The position numbers were made by a program, and so were the translations under genes. The notes below the pieces were generated by a model, which was given only the letters and a program-made list of their open reading frames with translations, made no database searches and had not been told where the DNA came from. A stretch of DNA of 64,000 nt, taken from contig OZ038495.1 of the NCBI GenBank assembly GCA_964036315.1, forward strand, positions 26,866,690-26,930,689, given 5' to 3'. Source of the stretch: Acanthosepion esculentum (taxonomy: Eukaryota; Mollusca; Cephalopoda; Sepiida; Sepiidae). Below, piece after piece: positions 35,299 through 47,569 of this stretch (position 1 is the first letter of the stretch; each line of letters begins with the position of its first letter).

Positions 35299-35487
35299 TT
35301 AAACGTTATTTTTTATTTATTTAACTGGATACTAATTTTTGAGTAGATGGTTTTGTTAGAAAAAATATGCCGGGGTACGTATATATATATTTCTCGATTA
35401 CGCAGGCCGCTAGACGCAGTATACACTGTTTAAAAGAAAATGAGGCGTCTATTCAAATACAGGTATCCGTAAAAGTAATGTTTGAAG
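35299..35487. mobile_element. foldback element, family F copy 2
   Basis: It starts TTTAAACGTTATTTTTTATT and ends TACTTTTAC...GTTTGAAG in inverted order. The right half (CGTCTATTCAAATACAGGTA, GCAGGCCGCTAGACG) is a diverged inverted copy of the left. Shorter than copy 1. Confidence 0.7.
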
Positions 35488-35489
35488 CT

Positions 35490-36270
35490 ATATATTTATA
35501 TGTATGTGTGTGTCTTTAAGGATCTCGTAGTAATTTTTACCTCACTGTGCAGAAAGCTAACGTTGATTTTTTTTTTCTATCGCAATATGACATGAATATA
35601 AATTAGACGAGATCTGTATTGAAACTAACAAATTTTCTCGGGTAAGGAGAGGTTGTGTTTGCGAAACAAAGAGGACAAAATAAATATTCAAACTGAAAAT
35701 TGTGTGATTTATAGAAAGAAAAAACTAAAAGCAATGGCACTCTGGAGTTGTGAAACAGAATTACTTTGAATAAAATAAAAAAAAAGGACAAAATGAATTC
35801 CAAATCACTTTTCCTTTTTTTTTGTCATTTTTTGTCCTTCTGTGCTACCTTAGTTAGAACTTGACTGACTAAGAAACAATGAATGTTGAACAATTGAAGA
35901 AACAATATCACGAGTGAAACTACAATCAAAACCTCGAACAAGTTCTCTATATACTTAATGAACTGTCCAATCATATTCGTTAAAACACGCACATTTTGCA
36001 AATAAGGACACGTGACAAGTTTATATTTGCAGAATTGTATTTTTTAGGTGTGATTTATGCAATCTTTGCTGTCTGGAAAGAGGAAAATAACGAGGAACGA
36101 GGTCGGATTTGTGAACTGCCCAAGCGATTTTTTTTTATTTCTATGTGAAAGTTAGACCAAAGTGAAGTTCGTTCATCTGTGCTTGTTAAGCCGATGTAGT
36201 GATAGACTTTGAAACATACGTACATACATACATAGATACAATGATTGTGAATAACATACGTACATTCATA
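35490..36270. other. AT-rich sequence, no gene recognised
   Basis: No domain, terminal repeat or RNA structure identified. Confidence 0.5.
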
Positions 36271-36276
36271 GTGAGG

Positions 36277-36370
<94 letters not shown>
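36277..36370. repeat. (TA)n-(TG)n-(AG)n
   Basis: Three adjoining dinucleotide repeats. Confidence 0.95.
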
Positions 36371-36374
<4 letters not shown>

Positions 36375-36375
<1 letters not shown>

Positions 36376-36650
36376 ATGAGGTGTATAAATAAGTAGATAT
36401 AACCAAAACCAAGATCTGAAGAGTGAAACAACGCCTGTATTTGTGATTTTTTTCCAATAAAAGTAACCAAATTCGCTGGTCTGATGAGTTTAACTATGGA
36501 GCCGAAAGTTTCGCTAGGGGTTTGACATAGGTGTGATGAACAATGGCGGAAAAATCCCTCTTAGCTAGTTATACATAATGTATAAGCACCAAGTCGCATG
36601 AAATGGCATAAATCCCTTTGAAATAACATCTTTCTGTCTTTCTTTTTTTC
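36375..36650. other. unassigned sequence
   Basis: Contains TCTGATGAGTTTAACTATGG followed by GCCGAAAG (36479-36508), superficially like a hammerhead core, but stem II does not pair. Nothing else supported. Confidence 0.4.
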
Positions 36651-36654
36651 CATC

Positions 36655-36713
36655 GTTTCTTTCTTTCTTTTTCTTTCTTTCTTTTTCTTTCTTTCTTTCT
36701 TTCTATCTATCTT

Positions 36714-36773
<60 letters not shown>

Positions 36774-36776
36774 TAG
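36655..36776. repeat. (TTTC)n
   Basis: Tetranucleotide tract with a few CTAT interruptions. Confidence 0.95.
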
Positions 36777-36902
36777 CATCTGCTGTGAACTGATGTTTAT
36801 TGTACAAGTCTTTCATATCATTGATAGTGTGTTCTTTTCTCACTGAGTCCTTCATGGTACGGATGCAGATTTTGACTTTGTTTTACAAATACGAATTTCG
36901 GC

Positions 36903-36904
<2 letters not shown>

Positions 36905-36977
<73 letters not shown>

Positions 36978-36988
36978 CAGTCTCTACT

Positions 36989-37031
<43 letters not shown>

Positions 37032-37032
37032 C

Positions 37033-37074
<42 letters not shown>

Positions 37075-37085
37075 CAGTCTCTACT

Positions 37086-37139
<54 letters not shown>

Positions 37140-37150
37140 CAGTCTCTACT

Positions 37151-37204
<54 letters not shown>

Positions 37205-37215
37205 CAGTCTCTACT

Positions 37216-37273
<58 letters not shown>

Positions 37274-37284
37274 CAGTCTCTACT

Positions 37285-37342
<58 letters not shown>

Positions 37343-37353
37343 CAGTCTCTACT

Positions 37354-37423
<70 letters not shown>

Positions 37424-37471
37424 CAGTCTCTACTTTATCTATCTATCTATCTATTTATCTCAGTCTCTACC

Positions 37472-37537
<66 letters not shown>

Positions 37538-37548
37538 CAGTCTCTATC

Positions 37549-37609
<61 letters not shown>

Positions 37610-37615
37610 CCAGTC

Positions 37616-37663
<48 letters not shown>

Positions 37664-37675
37664 ACTATCCCAGTC

Positions 37676-37729
<54 letters not shown>

Positions 37730-37735
37730 CCAGTC

Positions 37736-37810
<75 letters not shown>

Positions 37811-37876
37811 CAGTCTCTACCTTATCTCTCTATCTCTCTATCTCTCTATCTATCTATCTATCTATTTATCTATCTC
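36905..37876. repeat. ~1 kb (CTAT)n array with recurrent CAGTCTCTACTTTAT spacer
   Basis: About fourteen CTAT blocks are separated by CTCAGTCTCTACTTTAT in the first half. Related shorter spacers (CCCAGTCTCTAT) occur in the second half. The change of spacer along the array shows two amplification episodes. The 360-residue ORF is an artefact. Confidence 0.95.
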
Positions 37877-37879
37877 GAC

Positions 37880-39425
37880 TGACTGATTGATAGACAAGGA
37901 GACAATGGAATAGATAAAACTTTATAGTGATAAAGACACATAGAAGTGATAAGGAAAAAGATCGACTGAGAGACGAACCAGTAGCCCGATAGCTTCATAT
38001 ACAAATCGAAATACAGATAGGTAAGCAAATCAGGTGAGATTGATACACGTATAAATAAATGGAGATGTAGAATCATATAGAAAGCAAAAAAATTAACTAG
38101 ATAGAGAAATTGATGGTGCAACTAGATATAGATATGTAATAAACTGGTCAAGAATAATGAAGAAAAGTAGACATAATTACTGACAGACAGACAAGAATAT
38201 ATCGATTGATCGATTGCTCAGCCAACAAGAGTAAAGGAATAGGAAGAAACGTGAGAGGGTGGGTAGACGGGCTATGTTTGTTCTCCCTCTCTACGATGAG
38301 CGAGTCTCATTGCAGTAAGTCGCTATCTGATGTCGCTGGCGCGGCGTTTCACTCTGACCATCCTTGTAAGTTTTCATCATTTCGCGGTCTTGGCATTAAA
38401 AGGCAGTTGCAGTGGTGGTATCTGTAACTATGACAACTCCAGTAATGGCCACCGACTCCAGCTGGCAATGTTAGTAAGATAATAATAACAGTGGTGACGA
38501 CAGCAGTGCAGTGAGTCAGAAGTAAGCTTAGTGAGACAATTAGGAAAATGAAATTCTTCTTTGAGGTAGGCGCTCAAACGTGCGCATCTGAAATGTAAGT
38601 TGCAAAATTGATGATTTAGCAACATTTGTGAGAGGTCATTAGAGAAGTCAATATTTTGAAATAATTCTGCGTATTATGTGCCTAATAATTGCAACTAAGT
38701 GGGCAGATTTTATTATTTTCGTCTTACAGGATAAAACATCTGCGCTCAAATAGTAAAGAAAATATATAAATGTATACCTGAATCATGTCTGTATACGTAG
38801 AGATAACTGCATATTTATAAATGATGTGAACAGAAAGACAAATACTTTCAAATAAACTTTGTAGTAGATTTCATAGTTTTATAAAAGGGTTTTATTGCTC
38901 TGTTTGCATGAAACTTGATCTAAATCTATTGTTATCCACTTCTATGATTTTTTATGATACACGCTTTCAGTGTAGTAATGTGAGATAATGAAAAGGAACT
39001 GTTTTATTCTAAGATATTATAACGAGTGAAAATGCATGTTTTTATCTGCACAGAGATTCATGATTGAATAGTATTCAACGTGGATAGTGTAATAAAAAGA
39101 ATAAAGAAAGACGGATTCAAAGGAATTATATTTGCATATTTATTATAAGTGGAAATAAAATGAGATCAATAGATATTATCAAATAAGTATGTGTGTATGT
39201 GTGTAAGCGTGGGTGTGTGTAATAAATGTATGCAAACATTTCCAGTATTTATTTTATCATTATTATTAAAAACTATTTTCTATTTCGTATTCAGTTTTGA
39301 GATAAAAATCTGTGAACTTTTCTACTCATTTTCTAAATCATAAACGAAGATAGAATGATACACTGATTTGCCTAACAAACATTTTTCAACATAACATCCA
39401 TCCTTGACAATATATTTAATTCAAT
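37880..39425. other. unassigned sequence, no gene recognised
   Basis: No transposase, RT or host domain seen. The interval 38200-38640 is less AT-rich than its neighbours but has only short unconvincing ORFs. Confidence 0.5.
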
Positions 39426-39427
39426 GG

Positions 39428-39620
39428 CGAATATTAATAAAATTAATCGAATATCATACACTGATGGCTTCTTGATCAAGACATTAGTGTATGGTGGTCA
39501 ATTAATTTTATTAATATATACGAGCTCTCTCGTAGGTTGAGCACTTTGGAAGAAAGGGATTTCGTTGGCTGCTGTTAATTAACGCTAAAAGCTCTTCGCT
39601 ATGAATTGAGCACTCTGGTA
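39428..39620. mobile_element. hairpin followed by two TTGAGCACT tags
   Basis: The palindrome at 39428-39519 has 36 bp arms (ATTAATAAAATTAATCGAAT ... ATACACTGATG and inverted copy) around a 16 bp loop. It is followed by GAGCTCTCTCGTAGGTTGAG + CACTTTGG at 39525-39552 and AGCTCTTCGCTATGAATTGA + GCACTCTGG at 39591-39620. The same hairpin-then-tag order is seen at 13.0 and 50.3 kb. Confidence 0.6.
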
Positions 39621-39727
39621 ATCGAGAATATTTATATCTCTATATAATGCGTCAAGAATTTCCTTGCTTCGTTGAGTGCGCTGATAGCCTGGTTTCGATC
39701 CCGGCTTGAAGTAATTGCATGACTAGT

Positions 39728-39764
39728 CACATTGATGAGCTGTGATACAGCGAAACAGTCTGTC

Positions 39765-39770
<6 letters not shown>
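39728..39770 (+). ncRNA. hammerhead-ribozyme-like motif, C3-to-U variant
   Basis: Stem I strand CACA (39728-39731) is followed by core TTGATGA (39732-39738) and stem II GCTG/CAGC with loop TGATA (39739-39751). Then come GAA (39752-39754), stem III AC/GT with loop AGTCT (39755-39763), cleavage base C39764 in GTC, and stem I partner TGTG (39765-39768). All three stems pair. The single core departure is U for the C at position 3, expected to break the C3-G8 pair and cut activity strongly. A (TA)n tract starts two bases after stem I. A tRNA-like B box (GGTTTCGATCCCGG) lies 40 bp upstream. Confidence 0.6.
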
Positions 39771-39845
<75 letters not shown>

Positions 39846-39993
39846 CCGTCGGCAATTACTCAGTGTAGGCAACTTGCAACCTAAACTAAACTAAAATAGC
39901 CTTCATAATTTTGTTGGATGAGGTGTATATTGTGCTATTGATCTAATCTCGTTAGGCACTGCTAACCTTGCCTATCTAAACGGTACATCCCTG

Positions 39994-40075
<82 letters not shown>
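39771..40075. repeat. (TA)n, spacer, (CA)n
   Basis: (TA)n to 39838; unassigned sequence to 39993; (CA)n at 39995-40070. Confidence 0.95.
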
Positions 40076-40076
<1 letters not shown>

Positions 40077-40214
40077 CATATATATTCTATTTAGAATTAT
40101 TTTACGAGCACTTTGTTTCGCGTTGAATATGAAATAACTAGGGAATTGGAAGAAACGAAAACGTTCATAAAACTTTTCAAAATATAAGAGTTTACCTTTC
40201 TGACAAAACCCAAC

Positions 40215-40216
<2 letters not shown>

Positions 40217-40296
<80 letters not shown>

Positions 40297-40489
40297 ATAA
40301 GTATATGAAAACAATCTGGATGTTAAAGAATGTTGAGGTTAGTGAGACGCTGCAGGATATTTTGAATAATTTTTCAATGACTATATCTAGTGATTTTTAT
40401 GTATTCGGAAGAGATAAGTTAGATTCATGAATAATGGATTTGTAGAAAAATGGTGATGTAATGTAGTTTTTAAGCGTGTGTTAATAGTA

Positions 40490-40561
<72 letters not shown>

Positions 40562-40576
40562 TATATATATATATAC
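40217..40576. repeat. two (TA)n tracts
   Basis: (TA)n at 40217-40292 and 40495-40576, with unassigned AT-rich sequence between. Confidence 0.95.
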
Positions 40577-40680
40577 ATTTAATTTTTACAGAGTCAGGGT
40601 GAGAGAGCAATGTAATGTTCTTCTCATATATAATGGCTTGAACGAAGGTATACGAAGGGCATTCCAATTCATTGTTCAGA

Positions 40681-40800
40681 TCTCTTCCTTCCTTCCTTCC
40701 TTCCTTCCTTCCTTCATTCCTTCCTTCCTTCCTTACTGCCTTACTTCCTTCCTGTCTTCCTTTCTGTCCACCTTCCTTCCTTCCTACCTTCCTGCCTTCA
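40681..40800. repeat. (TTCC)n-rich tract
   Basis: CCTT repeats decaying to general pyrimidine-rich sequence by about 40900. The ORF across it is compositional. Confidence 0.9.
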
Positions 40801-40904
40801 CCTTAAAATTTTTCAATAATTCTTCCCGCTTTCTTTCATTTCTTTATCTTTCTTTCCTTGCATCTTTTTCTCCTCGGTCTTCTCTATTTTCATTTCCTTC
40901 CATA

Positions 40905-41620
40905 TTAGCTTTTATTTTAGTTTCCCATATATCGGCGTTGTTTTCGTTTTTATGAATCCACTGTAATCTTTCCTTTATTCCCGATAAAGACATTTAAAAT
41001 TCCATTGCAAATGTTCGTTGGAGCGTTGATTTGCTCAAGGCTGATTTGCAAAAAGGAATTTCCGCTCTGATTAAAAAAAAAAGGGGAAAAAAACACGTCT
41101 TAGACGCAAAGGTATGTAAGGATGTCAAACAGAACTTTCCTTTTAAGGTTTACATGAGGAACGAACCCGCTAGTTGACTGCTAAGAAGGGATTTACATGT
41201 CAATAAAGTTCAATGATGTATTAGTTATATGGATCTTTTGAACTCATGTTCATAAATAAACTCTTAATTGGACCGAACAAATGTATTAAATAAGAAGATC
41301 TGGACGTCATATGAACTGATTCGGAAGGTCACCCTGTATTTGGGGACTAAATACCTTACAAAATAATTATCTCTGTTTTGTTCTCAAAGTTAATTTTATC
41401 GAATCCTTTAGATAATTCAAAGGATAATCGAAGGGAAGGCACGTAAATAATCTAGAGAGGAGGTGGCGACTTGTCTTAAAATAGTTTTTGTCTAAACAAA
41501 TCTTATTTTTGGCATTTTGGAGCAACACTACTCAGATTAAACTTTGCTACTTGTTCTTTATATTACAAATAAATATATATTAAAGGGATATGTGTTTAAA
41601 ACTGTCTTTATGGTGTCCTC
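40905..41620. other. unassigned sequence, no gene recognised
   Basis: No element boundary or domain seen. Confidence 0.5.
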
Positions 41621-41624
41621 TAAA

Positions 41625-41625
<1 letters not shown>

Positions 41626-41689
<64 letters not shown>

Positions 41690-41755
41690 AGTCTGCTCTT
41701 ATCTATCTATTTATCTATCTCAGTTTTTCTGATCTATCTAACTCAGTCTGCTCTG

Positions 41756-41816
<61 letters not shown>

Positions 41817-41888
41817 AGTCTGCTCTTATCTATCTACTTATCTATCTCAGTTATTTTTTATCTATCTAACTCAGTCTGCTCTGATCTG

Positions 41889-41944
<56 letters not shown>

Positions 41945-42011
41945 AGTCTGCTCTTATTTATCTACTTATCTATCTCAGTTTTTTCTGATCTATCTAACTC
42001 AGTCTGCTCTG

Positions 42012-42087
<76 letters not shown>
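41626..42087. repeat. (CTAT)n array with ~120 bp higher-order unit
   Basis: A unit of (CTAT)n + CTTAGTCTGCTCTTATCTAT + CTCAGTTTTT + CTAACTCAGTCTGCTCTGAT occurs about three times, followed by a pure CTAT run. The spacer differs from those of the arrays at 2.7, 26 and 37 kb. Confidence 0.95.
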
Positions 42088-42088
<1 letters not shown>

Positions 42089-42089
42089 C

Positions 42090-43330
42090 TATGATTCCTA
42101 AGATGTATATAGGAATTATGTAGTCTAAAAATAAAAAGAGAAAGAAAAACAAGCATGAATATATATGTAAGAAAAACTGACATTTCAAATTCCTTAGAAA
42201 AGTTTAGAATGCGTGACGAAAAAAATACTAGTTGAACTTCGAGAAAAATAATATCCGCCTTCAATGTTTTCGTTTCAAATTCCGACTGATAAATTAAAGT
42301 TTTTTGTGTGTTAACGTTATCATATAGTAACTGTATTAGCAAACTAAGCTCCGTACTAATACATTTTTTAAAAAAGAAATACATTAAAAAATCAAACGAA
42401 AACAATGTGTATTTGTTATTTGCAACATCCTCATAATTCTTGATTGGAAGTAATATCTATCCATATCTACATCAGAATTATAAAAGATTTTAACTATTTC
42501 TTTCAAAACATTAATTACTTAATTGATATATTTTCATTTAATCAGTTAAACGTCGATTTTAACTCCGAGAACTTTTTTCTGCTGATAATAGATATCATTT
42601 TAGGAAGATAATAAAACGCCATGACATTGTCTTGAGCAGTGTGCATGACATTAAATATCAGAATTTCTAATTTTAATCCAAATGAGAACAGAGACTACCA
42701 ATGAGAAATAAATTTCGCTTTTGATATGTCAATGTAAGCACACAGTTAATATTCCGATCAGCTCATCACCTCCGACGATTGATGGCAAGAAAATCGTATT
42801 TCAAATTAGTGAGGACAAAAAAAAAATCAATTTAACTGCAGACGTTGAGGAAGAATAACGAGTTTTTTTCCCCTCATTTTCAATTCTCTGAAAATACTGT
42901 TAGCAGTAGCTAAAGTAAAGTTAAAAAGCATTAAAACATTCGAAGAAACAAGTTTACAAAAAGCTTGATGAAACAACGAAGCAAATAAACAAAACAAATT
43001 CGAAGTGAAAGTGTGTAAATGTTGAATGATTGACTTTCCCCAGGTAAAGGCAAAAACAATTGGAGAAAAGAAGGAAGAGATTATATTCTATTGATGAAAA
43101 ATCGACAAAAGGGCGAGCTTGGAAATGTCAGTATAAATCGGTTTTAATCAAAACTGCACATGTAAAAGAAACATGTTTGGTGATGTGATCTGTTATCGTG
43201 TTGAAGAAATTTTCCGAGATTCATACTTTAACGTTTTCGCTCACATTATTTATTCATGAACTATAATCTGTAATATTGAATATTAAAAAAGTGCATGACG
43301 GTCGAGGAGATCTTAGCGCATAATCGACTG
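42090..43330. other. AT-rich sequence, no gene recognised
   Basis: A 107-residue minus ORF (42082-42405) is rich in Phe/Leu with no domain. Nothing else supported. Confidence 0.5.
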
Positions 43331-43336
43331 TGAAGT

Positions 43337-44057
43337 TCAAGGTAATTTAATGTAGACAGGACACTTACGTGGACGAAATGTTTTAATTTCATTAAAGTTA
43401 GAAATTTTAAGTTTCATGTTAGTTTTAATAACACTTTCAGGATATCCATGTGCAAGAAAAATAGTCGTAATTTGCTTGAGTTCGGCATCAAGTTTACACT
43501 CCGAACATAGCATAAATGTATAATGAGCGAATGCTTTGGTTAATCTTCCTAGACATAGGAGCAAAGGAATCCCAACTGAGATACAACCCAATAAAAGTGG
43601 GTTTCCTATATACGCTGGTGAGAAAAGAAGTATTTTTTTTAACTAACACGTCCAGGAAAAGTAACATTATCCTCCACTTCCTTCGTGAATTGTAGAGAAG
43701 AGTGGAGACTATTTAAACATTGAAAAAAAAATCTGTTTCATTATGTGATAGAAAACACGTAAAAGTATCATCAACATAAAGAAAATGGTAGTATGGTTTA
43801 GGTACTTTATCAAACAATTGCCTCTCTTGAAAGCCTACAAAGATATTGGCCATGAGTGGTCCTAAAGGACTACCCATTGATACCCCATAGACTTGTCGAT
43901 ACGTGTTACCATTGAAGCTGATAGATACAGAGTTAGTAGCCATCTTCATCACCCCCACAAAGAGAGTCTCAGGAAAGGATGGAGGTTTTAAGGATCCATA
44001 ATAGAAAATAGTCTGCGCAAAACTAGAGCATTTTGTCCACCAAAGTGTCGCAGTCAA
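43337..44057 (-). mobile_element. Penelope-like element fragment 1: reverse transcriptase
   Basis: On the minus strand the frame starts at about 44057. It shows VSMGSPLGPLMANIFVGFQE (about 43830-43885), then FLYVDDTF with the YVDD box (about 43763-43782). After a frameshift it shows FLDVLVKKNTSFLTSVYRKP, then ICAMF-type and ELKQI...HGYPESVIK blocks to 43337. This order (RT palm, FLDV, VYRKPT, HGYP) is characteristic of Penelope-like RTs, which resemble telomerase. The N-terminus and the C-terminal GIY-YIG domain are missing. Confidence 0.88.
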
Positions 44058-44099
44058 TTATCCGCTAAGATCTTCTCAACCGTCATGCACTGCTTTAAT

Positions 44100-44535
44100 T
44101 CTGTAGTTTTACATAACAATATTTACTGTCAGAAGAGCGTTCCCGTCTGTCCGTAAGGATGTCTTGCCCAGCCATCAACAAAATTTAGTCATTTATGGTT
44201 TCAAATGTCAGTGTGAGGCAGACTATGTGGGTAAGACTCTCCAGCGATTGGAGCTGAGAATTGCATAGCATATGTCTGGTCTTATACGTAGATATGCTCG
44301 AATAACATCCGAGCACTCACAAGCGCACGAGTCTGTCATTGGTGAGCATTTATTAAATACCGTCACTTACAAGACGAATTATTCAGAAGAGTTCTTCTCT
44401 GTACTGCACAAAGTCCGGGCCAAACACCATATCAACATCTTGAAGGCGATTGTAATCAACAAGCAGCGCCCGGCTCTGTTTAGACAGAGAGAACTGAAAC
44501 ATAAATTGGCACTTGTTGGTGAGGGAGAATAGGAA
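44100..44535 (+). mobile_element. Penelope-like element fragment 2: GIY-YIG endonuclease
   Basis: The plus strand encodes VIYGFKCQCEADYVGKTLQR then LELRIA-stop-HMSG (about 44190-44280; CAG to TAG). It continues SQAHESVIGEHLLN, FSVLHKVRAKHHINILKAIV, and INKQRPALFRQREL to about 44500. This is the C-terminal GIY-YIG domain of a Penelope-like element. It lies head to head with fragment 1, whose RT is on the opposite strand, so the two are not one element. Confidence 0.82.
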
Positions 44536-44617
44536 AAAAAAAAGAGAAATATTTTTCCTCCTTGTCTTTTAAGATCTGTTGTAAGGAGATTTTTTCCTTT
44601 CAATAGTTTAATTTTAA

Positions 44618-45215
44618 GTTTTTTCTCGCCCGAGTCCATTCTTCAAATCTATAAATCAACCATTCGCCCTTGCAAGGAATATTGCTGTCATATATGGTTT
44701 GGAGCCCCCACTGTTCGTCTTAAGGTCCTCAACAAAATCCAGAGACGGATATGCAATGTGGTTGGCCCTGATCTGGCCTCTCGTTTGCAGTCGCTCTCTC
44801 ATAGACGTGCCGTCTCCCCCTCTGTCTTTTCTACAAGTATTTATACGGTAACTGCAGAAACGAGCTATTTTCGTTAGTTCCCAAACTGCATGAATTTAAA
44901 ACTGTTACTAGGTTGGCATCTCAGTCCCACCCTTTTACTGTCGAAACTGTTAAATGTAGCCGTCTCTTCTACTCCAATAGCTTCACGTCTTACACTTTCC
45001 GTCTGTGAAACTCTCTTCATCTTACTTGCTTCCCAGATAGCTATAATATCCAACTATTCAAATGCAATGTCAGTCGACGTCTCCAGATGCCTTGATCTAT
45101 TCCCCGTCCTTCTCTTTATACTTTCCTCTTTCACGCCTCTTTACTCTTGCTCCCACTCTCTGTAACACCCTGCGTTCTAGTGGCACTCCCGCCTTGCTTG
45201 GGGTGAAAAGTTAAA
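44618..45215 (+). mobile_element. LINE 3' fragment, Jockey-type
   Basis: The plus strand encodes SPESILQIYKSTIRPC, KVLNKIQRRICNVVGPDLAS, then LQSLSHRRAV, and after frameshifts a C-terminal region. It ends with the 3' motif CCGCCTTGCTTGGGGTGAAA at about 45190-45210. It is 5'-truncated at nearly the same point as the 16.8 kb copy. Confidence 0.85.
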
Positions 45216-45352
45216 AAAATTCCAACGATATTTACTTCTGACGAAGTGTCGGACGAAAGGCGCCTTATCTTTTTATTTTTAATTGAGACGATACTTTTGT
45301 ATCTCATTTTGATTTATAAAATGTTCCCCAATTTAAAAATGTTCCCCATTTT

Positions 45353-45372
45353 ACACACATACACATGCACAC

Positions 45373-45465
<93 letters not shown>
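45353..45465. repeat. (CA)n-(TA)n-(GT)n
   Basis: Self-complementary compound microsatellite that interrupts the 3' side of PLE fragment 3. Confidence 0.95.
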
Positions 45466-45900
45466 CTTAGTTGATCTACTAGGTCAGGTAAATCAGTATC
45501 GCTAGGATATATAAGTAGAGCATCATCAATATAACGGAAATATATTGATTGCTTGGCTAAAATATTTTGGAAAGGACCGGATTTAAGAAAGTCTAAGAAG
45601 ATACATGTCATTACTACACTGAGAGGTGATCCCATTGGTAATCCCAATTTTTGTTTGTAACGATCATTATTAAATGTGAAGTAGCATTGATTGCTGATGA
45701 GACGGCAGATTTTTATTATTTTAGCTGTTCGTAGAGAGAACATAAGCTCAGGAAAAGACAGTGCCCACCCACTAAACTGGCGAAAGCTATAACAAAAATT
45801 CTAACCCCCTCAATCCGTTCATCTGATATAAAGAATTCATGCAGCCTAGGCAAATGAACATGATCGACAAACGCATGGCTAGTGTAGACTCTACACAAAC
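45466..45900 (-). mobile_element. Penelope-like element fragment 3: reverse transcriptase
   Basis: The minus strand encodes LPRLHEFFISDERIEGVRIF (about 45800-45860), KICRLISNQCYFTFNNDRYK (about 45660-45715), KLGLPMGSPLSVVMTCIFLD (about 45600-45655), and YFRYIDDALLIYP with the YIDD box at 45522-45533. The frame then runs into a microsatellite. The RT core is well preserved and of a different PLE subfamily from fragment 1 (YIDD and GLPMGSPLS against YVDD and VSMGSPLG). Confidence 0.88.
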
Positions 45901-46190
45901 GTCCCAGTTGAAAAATTGCCTAAACCTAAAAATACATCTAACCCAATCAAAGATAAAGCTTATATTATTTAATAAATAATAGTACTAAAGATGGCGGTGG
46001 ATAGAGGAGATCGGAGGAGGGGTGGCTTTTCTGGGCAAACATTCCATATAAGTCACATTCTCCCTCAAGTCCGGATGTCTATCCTTAATGAGGAGGCAGG
46101 TAGTGGTTATAATTTTAGCCCACACCAACGTATTTTAAGAATTTGTTCGCGTGCTACGTGCTCCTGTCTCTTGTTAAGCATTCTGCAATC

Positions 46191-46224
46191 CTACACACGC
46201 ACACACACACGCACACACACATGC

Positions 46225-46282
<58 letters not shown>

Positions 46283-46301
46283 ACGTGTGTGTGTGTGTGT
46301 G
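46191..46301. repeat. (CA)n-(TA)n-(GT)n
   Basis: Self-complementary compound microsatellite. Confidence 0.95.
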
Positions 46302-46599
46302 TTCTTAGGCAGCAAATTCTCTTTTAGGCATGTCTGATTGAATAATTTACAGACATTATGTCTACTAATTTTTAATAAAATTCGTTCATACTAACGAATA
46401 ACCTTCCGTGTATTGATGTGAAAGGATGAGAGAAATGTATATATATGTTGTTCATTAATATAAGTAATTATACAAAGATGTGCGATGTTATCCATTTACA
46501 CAACATATAGTTTTGTACCACTTGCAACCCTGAAGATGATCTTGGAAGAAGATAGAAAGTACTTGGGAAATGAAAATAAAAGAAATTTAAACAGCTATA

Positions 46600-46893
46600 G
46601 CACACTATTTACATTATTCGGACTATTGTCCTGATCTTTGTGGCCATATTTATTACAACGTTTTGGCCGTTGTACGCTCCGGCCTTCTTCAGGTGGTTAG
46701 AATATCAAACTGAACCCTTTATTTCGCTCACTGGGGTAGAATTTTCTAGTTCCACGTGCCATGTTTAATGGATGTCAGTTATCAGTTATCTCTTGTTAAT
46801 TTCCCTCTGAAATGCCTTAACCGGGTATTGAACTCACACTCACTGAATCTAACCAACGCCTTTATCCACTGTGCCATGTGTCCTTGAGGACAT
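46600..46893 (-). mobile_element. SINE-like repeat with PLE-type tail, copy 2
   Basis: Its reverse complement aligns with 2333-2640. On the minus strand it reads GGCACAGTGGATAAAGGCGT (tRNA-like A region), GAGTTCAATACCCGG (B region), GGCACGTGGAACTAGAAAAT, then CACCTGAAGAAGGCCGGAGC and ACAACGGCCAAAACG. It lies just 3' of PLE fragment 4 on the same strand. Confidence 0.65.
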
Positions 46894-47019
46894 CTGTGTA
46901 TGAATTTCTGGGTATTATAAACCTAATGTATCCAGCAATCATTTTTTACCAGTGATCATATTGCAATTTTTGCTGTTATCATACATGTTTTTACTAGAGC
47001 TCATATTGCAATTTTTGTT

Positions 47020-47520
47020 GTTATTATCGCTTTTCTCTGGCACTCTTTATTACTGGTTCCCATATTGTATTCATTTCTATGCTTGGTTGGCTGAGGGGAT
47101 TTTTTTGGCCTAGTATATGTGCTGATTCCTTAAGTTTACGAATTTTTCAATGGTGCTCTTTGTCTATGATCTCAACCTGATTCCACAGAGGGTGGTGATC
47201 TCCCTTCTCTCTCCATATGTGGTCAGCCACGCCTGATTTTTCCACTTTCCCCCGTGTTACAGCTTTCTGGTGTTCTTGAAGCCTTACCTTAAGGGGGCGT
47301 CCTGTCTCCCCTTTATATTTCTTTCCGCAGCTGCACGGGATAGCGTACAGGCAGTCTTTAGTCATGTTCTCCTCTATGGGGGAGTCCTATTCGGGGGAGA
47401 TATCTGCGAAGTGTCGACAAGCTTTTGAAGGTTGTCCTGATGTTCTATGGACCGCAGATGCTTTGTATTTTCTCTGATAACCCCTTCCCATAAGACAGGC
47501 AGACTGTTTTCTGAGTGTTG
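47020..47520 (-). mobile_element. Penelope-like element fragment 4: GIY-YIG endonuclease
   Basis: The minus-strand frame 47147-47365 encodes DCLYAIPCSCGKKYKGETGR, PLKVRLQEHQKAVTRGKVEK, SGVADHIWREKGDHHPLW. The upstream frame holds GKGLSEKIQSIC (about 47450-47490). After a single TGG-to-TGA stop, KIRKLKESAHIL and QPSIEMNTIWEPVIK continue to about 47025. This is a nearly complete C-terminal endonuclease of a Penelope-like element with the conserved Cys pair and Arg/Glu-His blocks. The RT that should precede it at higher coordinates is absent. Confidence 0.88.
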
Positions 47521-47569
47521 TTGTCCTCCTCCTCCTCTTGTACCCGCCTATCCCAGTAATTAAACATTT

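Noticed and set aside
36479..36520. CTGATGAG...GAAAG as a hammerhead core
   Set aside because: The sequence between them cannot form stem II beyond one pair, and no GTC triplet with a stem I partner follows.
36800..37882. 360-residue ORF of repeated YLSI
   Set aside because: Product of the (CTAT)n array; no domain and no conserved flank.
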